Shown in pieces: positions 59,539 through 64,000 of a stretch of 64,000 nucleotides of DNA. The notes under the pieces are model-generated. The model saw only the letters and a program-made list of their open reading frames with translations, ran no database searches and was not told the origin of the DNA. The translations under genes were made by a program, and so were the position numbers. Origin of the DNA: Adiantum capillus-veneris (taxonomy: Eukaryota; Streptophyta; Polypodiopsida; Polypodiales; Pteridaceae); contig CM043969.1 of the NCBI GenBank assembly GCA_014529385.2, positions 14,348,446 through 14,412,445 of the forward strand, in the 5' to 3' direction. Within the stretch, counting starts at the first letter, position 1. Each line of letters starts with the position of its first letter.

Positions 59539-62500
59539 ATATGTATGTATATATGCATTGTGTGTGCGTGTGTGTATGTATATATGCATGTGTTTGCATG
59601 CGTGTATGTATCTATGTATGTATGAATATGGGTGTGCAAAAACCTTGATACATATATGTGCAACTATTCACTGCTTTGGTCCTTAATTGCTGCAGGATAG
59701 ATGTGTAAACATGATTGCACGGCTGTTCAATGCTCCAGTGGACAACGATGAGCAAGCAGTGGGCACTTGTACAGTTGGCTCTTCAGAGGCTATAATGTTA
59801 GCTGGGCTGGCTATGAAAAGAAAGTGGCAGCAGAGGAGAAAGCAGGAGGGGAAACCATATGACAAGCCCAACATGATCGCCGGGTCTAATGTTCAGGCAT
59901 GTTCGAAAGATTGTTTCATTGCAGGAGATGTCTTAATGGCAGTTTTGGCTTTTAATATATGGTTGGGGCTCGCATTACATATTACATAGTAGAAAGGGAA
60001 GCGAAACTGCTTTGTTCAAAACTTAATAACAGTGCGTACGAAGACTATGTACATCTGCACTCCTGACCATACAAGGGCAAAAGAAGGGTCATATGATTAT
60101 TTCCTCAGATAGTCTTTTATTTTTTCCATATTAGTGCTGTCATAGGGTTTGCATTCACTAGCATCACTCATTCTTAGCATTTTTGTCAATGCTAAAACAT
60201 GCCTTACAGCAGAAGGGGTAAAGACGTACAAAATTTTGGATGCCTTATTGGCCTACTGAAGGCTTTAGGAGACTCCTAGAACTCTTGGGAGCAATTGGGG
60301 ACCATTGAATTAAGCTTATTTAAGGGATTGTGGACCATTAGGTTAAACTCGTTGCATAGGGCCACATGGCAAGCCAATGTTTTTTCCTATTCTTGATGGA
60401 GTGTTCGAGAGAGGCATTAACTACGGGGCCACACTCACTCTATTTAGTCTTTTAAGAGGCACACAGCCTCCCATTATCTTATGTAGGCCATTGTGACTAT
60501 TCACCTTGTTTCAGTTATTGAAAGGATCAACTCTATTAAGGGCTTCATATGACCTTTTCAATTTTGTTTTAGAATGTCCACACGGGGCTTCACCTTGTCT
60601 ATTTTGTAGCCATGCAGGTGACCATGATCGACGAGTCCATTGTGAAAAAAAATCTTAACTTATGCCTTAAAAAATGCCTGAAATATTCTACGCGAGTTTT
60701 GCTGAAGTATCTTGTCTACCCGTCCTTTTTCATATGAATTTCGGCCCTTGGACAACCAATCTCTGAATCTTGACAACCAGACTGGAAAATACTTTCAGGA
60801 AGACATTAAAGTCACTCCAATTGAAGGTGCCTGAAATTTCGGCCAGAAATATCTTAGGAGAGAACCATGCTTGTCAGTAATAAAAGCATAGCAGTTTCGG
60901 TTATTGGCATGCATACTTCGCATAAGTTTACATGCATAAAAATAAATTGATAAGACATGCATATTAGCATGCATGTTCTCACTATATTAGTGTGCATATC
61001 CTCACTATATTGGCATCCATATGTAGCATTTAACCTTGAGCCGTCTACGACGTGGGATTAAGTTGCGAATGACTTGTTGGACTTTTGCTGGCATTGATTT
61101 TGGAATGACGTGTTGGATTTTTACTGGCACAAGTTTTTTCTGCTTTTGTATGCTGCCAGCACGAAACAAGCTTTTTTATCATGCTGTATTCTTCCTGTAT
61201 GTCCAGGTTTGTTGGGAAAAGTTTGCTAGGTACTTTGAGGTGGAACTTAAGGAAGTGAAGCTTCGAGAAGGGTACTATGTGATGGACCCTGTCGAAGCTG
61301 TCACGCTCGTCGATGAAAATACCATTCTGGTGTGTGCCATTCTGGGGTCTACTTACAATGGGGAATTTGAGGATGTGAAGCTGCTCAATGATTTGCTGCT
61401 CAAAAATAACAGGGAGACAGGGTAAGAGTTCGAAGTGTGCCTTAATTGCCCAAGAGACAATATTATTATAAGGAAAGCTCAAAAGAGGTCTTCCTTTTGG
61501 TTTACCTGCTCAAAAGCTATGCCTTGCTCTGATCCAGATAAAAAACCTTGTAGTCTAATTATAAGGAATTAGTTTAAAAAATTAGTCTAATCTTGATTTT
61601 GGTTTAGTCTGGATAAAAAACCTTGTAGATTAATTTTAGGGAAATCTTCGTTTCAGAAATTAGCCTTACATGCTTCTAGGAGTTGTAATTTCTTCATAAG
61701 CTTTTGGGTAGTTAGTAAAAATTGCATGAAGTCATTAGAAGATAATATATTTTGAGGAGGATCACCAGCCCATGATAGGACTTGTTTTTTGCTAATAGGC
61801 ACACTTTTTGCTTGTTTTTGATGCCTTAATGAGGGAACCAATTGAGGAGTACCTTGACTAGATAGCTAAGCTGTTTTGGCATGATTGGATCTGCTCATGT
61901 AACACGGAAAGATTTTGTGGTTTCGTGCAGGTGGGATACTCCTATCCATGTTGATGCAGCCAGTGGTGGATTCATTGCTCCTTTCTTGTATCCTGATTTA
62001 GCATGGGACTTTCGTTTGCCGTTGGTTAAGAGCATCAATGTCAGCGGCCACAAATACGGGCTTGTCTATGCTGGAGTGGGTTGGGCGATCTGGCGATCGA
62101 AGGCTGACCTTCCTGAAGAGCTCATTTTTCACATAAATTACCTTGGAGCAGACCAGCCTACTTTCACTCTCAATTTCAGCAAGGGTAAGAGCTCTTATCT
62201 TGTGGAGATGCGTTATCGATGGAGGAGCTTTAGCTCATTCTTGAAAAAGTGGTTTCTTTGCAGGTGCAAGTCATGTCATTGCCCAGTACTATCAGTTCAT
62301 CCGACTCGGCTTTGAGGTTTGCTTAATCTTTGTCCAATGATGAATTTGTGGGCTACATGTATGAGCGAAGAGCACGTGCATTTTGGAAAGAGGTTTATTG
62401 GCATTGTCGTTCGAGATTCTCTCAAAAGGCAGTGACTAGTGGAGCTTTTAAGAGCTCGCAACTGTGGACGTTAAAATAGCAAGCATGTGCTCTTTTTCTA

Positions 62501-62895
62501 CCCCGAAACCCCCCTCTCTCTCTCTTTCAAAAGAAGGGGGCTTGGTACCCATCTGTATTACGTAATCAAAATTACAGACCCAAAGGCATTACATCAGCCG
62601 GTAGGCTCACAAATAGAATGGATCTGACAGTGAAAAAACCCTTAGGATATTCAACAACCACAAACCATAGGGGAACCAGTGAAACAGAGTTTCAAAAGAT
62701 GGGCAAAACATCAAAAGTTAGGAAGTTAGGAATAGGAGAGATAATGGAAGAAAGTAGCAGAGAGCTGAAGCAGAAACAAGCCACCTTCGACTACGAGGGC
62801 AAAAAAACACTCTCTCTTGAAGTTCAAGACTCGTTGGACAGATCTTGAAGGTCTCTGGGATTGTTTCCTACGACGCTAAAATTCTTCTTCTTCTT

Positions 62896-62958
<63 letters not shown>

Positions 62959-63780
62959 TGTCTGCCTACAGATGCTTTGTTATCTTGGAGATTGAGGGTT
63001 TCCTAGTGGGTACCGGAAGCCATCACGGGACTATCTACAATTCCGTAGCTTGTAAAGTGTGGAACATCAGCATTGCCCAGTTTTTCTATTTCTATTTGAC
63101 AAACGGCTCTTTCATACCTAGTTGGAGGAAGTAGCCGCGAAATGTGTATTTAAAAAAGTAGTTTTTTCACATGATTGCCAAGCTTGACATAGATTTGATG
63201 TATGCAGGGTTACACCTCTATAGTGCAAAGCTGTCAAGATAATGCAATCTACCTAGCCAACAAGCTCAAGGAGACCCGCAAGTTTAAGATCATTTCAAAG
63301 GATGTGGGCGTGCCAGTAGTGGCATACTCAATCATAAAGATGGCACCGCAGACGCATGTGACAGAGCATGACTTGGCCGAGAGGATGCGGCAATTCGGGT
63401 GGATCGTGCCTGCCTACACAATGGCACCTAATTTAGAGCACATAAATGTGCTGAGGGTGGTAGTTAGGGAGGACTTCAGCCGCTCGCAAGCTGAAAGGTT
63501 TGTGACAGACACAGAAAAAGCTATGGACTACCTCATTCGTAGATTGGCACCGGCTACCACTTTGTTTAGTAGACAGCATCATGGACATGAGCCTCTGATT
63601 GACCAAGGGTATCAAAGTGAAGGCCACCCCCCCAAACAAACCCAAGGTAAACTGGGTTCTCGTGTGGTGGAACAGTTTCACAAACTGTGTATTCGTCGAC
63701 ACGGCAAAGGAGAAACATCTGCACAGAAACAACGAGCTCAGCATGTTCATCGGCGGCAGAGGCTTGCCAAAGTCTGTTGA
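57675..63780 (+). CDS. GAD: Glutamate decarboxylase, seven coding exons
   Basis: PLP enzyme converting L-glutamate to GABA and CO2 in the cytosol. Coding exons: 57675-57757, 59078-59282, 59696-59896, 61207-61421, 61931-62184, 62264-62316, 63208-63780. Phases agree at every junction, giving 527 residues (plant GADs are usually about 490-505). Landmarks: N-terminus [91 protein letters not shown] with the PLP lysine at residue 276; [39 protein letters not shown]. All introns are GT-AG except intron 3, which has a GC donor (CAG/GCATGT). The tail after residue 450 is about 77 residues, basic, and lacks the usual calmodulin-binding tryptophan. The next frame carries WWNSF (63665-63679), so the end of the gene is uncertain. 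Confidence 0.95.
57758..59077 (+). other. GAD intron 1
   Basis: 1,320 bases, donor GTTTGT, acceptor AAATCAG, phase 2 (splits an arginine codon). No element recognised in it. Confidence 0.9.
59283..59695 (+). other. GAD intron 2, with a GT microsatellite
   Basis: 413 bases, donor GTTTGA, acceptor TGCAG, phase 0. (TG)n at about 59493-59537, followed by ATGTATAT-type degenerate repeats to 59630. Confidence 0.9.
59897..61206 (+). other. GAD intron 3, GC-AG type
   Basis: 1,310 bases, donor GCATGT after CAG, acceptor TGTCCAG, phase 0. It includes repeated GCATGCAT words (60900-61020) and a 36-bp imperfect tandem duplication near 61065-61135 (AATGACTTGTTGGA and AATGACGTGTTGGA). No element recognised. 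Confidence 0.88.
61422..61930 (+). other. GAD intron 4
   Basis: 509 bases, donor GTAAGA, acceptor GTGCAG, phase 2 (splits a glycine codon). AAAAAACCTTGTAG occurs twice near 61540 and 61615. Confidence 0.9.
62317..63207 (+). other. GAD intron 6, with a CT microsatellite
   Basis: 891 bases, donor GTTTGC, acceptor TATGCAG, phase 0. (CT)n at about 62900-62954. An open stretch at 62618-62848 has no known domain. The 79-base intron 5 (62185-62263) lies just upstream. Confidence 0.9.
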
Positions 63781-64000
63781 GACATGCAGACTCACATGCA
63801 TGTGACTCAAGCCTATGCATAAACCCTTACATTGCTTGGACTTTTTCTATATATCTCTCTCTCACACACACACACACACTCTCACTCTCTCTCTCTCTCA
63901 CACACACACAAAATAACTTGCAAGCTAAAAGGACCAAGGAAAAGTAAAGGAAATGAGAAGTTTGATGTCAAAAGCATATAAATATATACACAAACATTGT
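63781..64000 (+). other. GAD 3' flank
   Basis: Downstream of the stop: CT/CA-rich repeats (63855-63910), then AT-rich sequence with ATAAATATATA near 63980 that may serve polyadenylation. No AATAAA was seen before the window ends. Confidence 0.4.

Noticed and set aside
61045-61482. Minus-strand open frame of 145 codons opposite GAD exon 4
   Set aside because: It is the mirror of a well-supported coding exon, and its text has no independent motif.

Overview
The window reads as nuclear DNA of a land plant with a large, repeat-rich genome. The evidence is a plant glutamate decarboxylase gene with introns, a plant DUF1639-type gene, plant-lineage Ty3/gypsy and Ty1/copia retrotransposons nested in one another, and very long CT/GA, GT and mononucleotide microsatellites. 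Low gene density and diverse LTR elements would suit a fern, lycophyte, bryophyte or gymnosperm, but nothing here fixes the species.

Layout. 1-8871: most of a young Ty3/gypsy element of the Tat type (second RNase H). The window opens inside its 5' LTR. It carries two related small leader ORFs, gag, pol and a 2.66-kb 3' LTR. It sits in an older chromovirus fossil (8872-9762). 9763-14261: unassigned DNA with GT repeats. 14262-28367: a dead Ty1/copia copy, split by a 12.1-kb minus-strand LTR element (14671-26735, TSD GCATT) that has gag-like and protease remnants but no visible reverse transcriptase. That element in turn holds a 1.3-kb DNA transposon (17271-18580) flanked by TTAA.

28368-36836: mostly non-coding, with two arrays of a 16-bp palindrome, long microsatellites, a gypsy integrase scrap and a small DUF1639-type gene on the minus strand (33970-34519). 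36837-55952: a decayed retroelement-type ORF region broken by two insertions. The first is an element with 140-bp LTRs (37322-48823), which itself contains a minus-strand gag-protease element with accessory ORFs (39377-47569, TSD AGCAT). The second is a nearly complete Ty1/copia element (50174-55803, TSD ACAAT).

55953-57674 is intergenic and AT-rich, with degenerate tandem repeats. 57675-63780 is the main host gene: glutamate decarboxylase, seven coding exons, one intron with a GC donor, and an unusual C-terminal tail.

The retroelements form a layered record: LTR divergence by eye is about 1% (1-8871), 2.6% (copia at 50 kb) and about 10% (39-47 kb). The two host genes show no functional link. 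No tRNA, rRNA or CRISPR was recognised.
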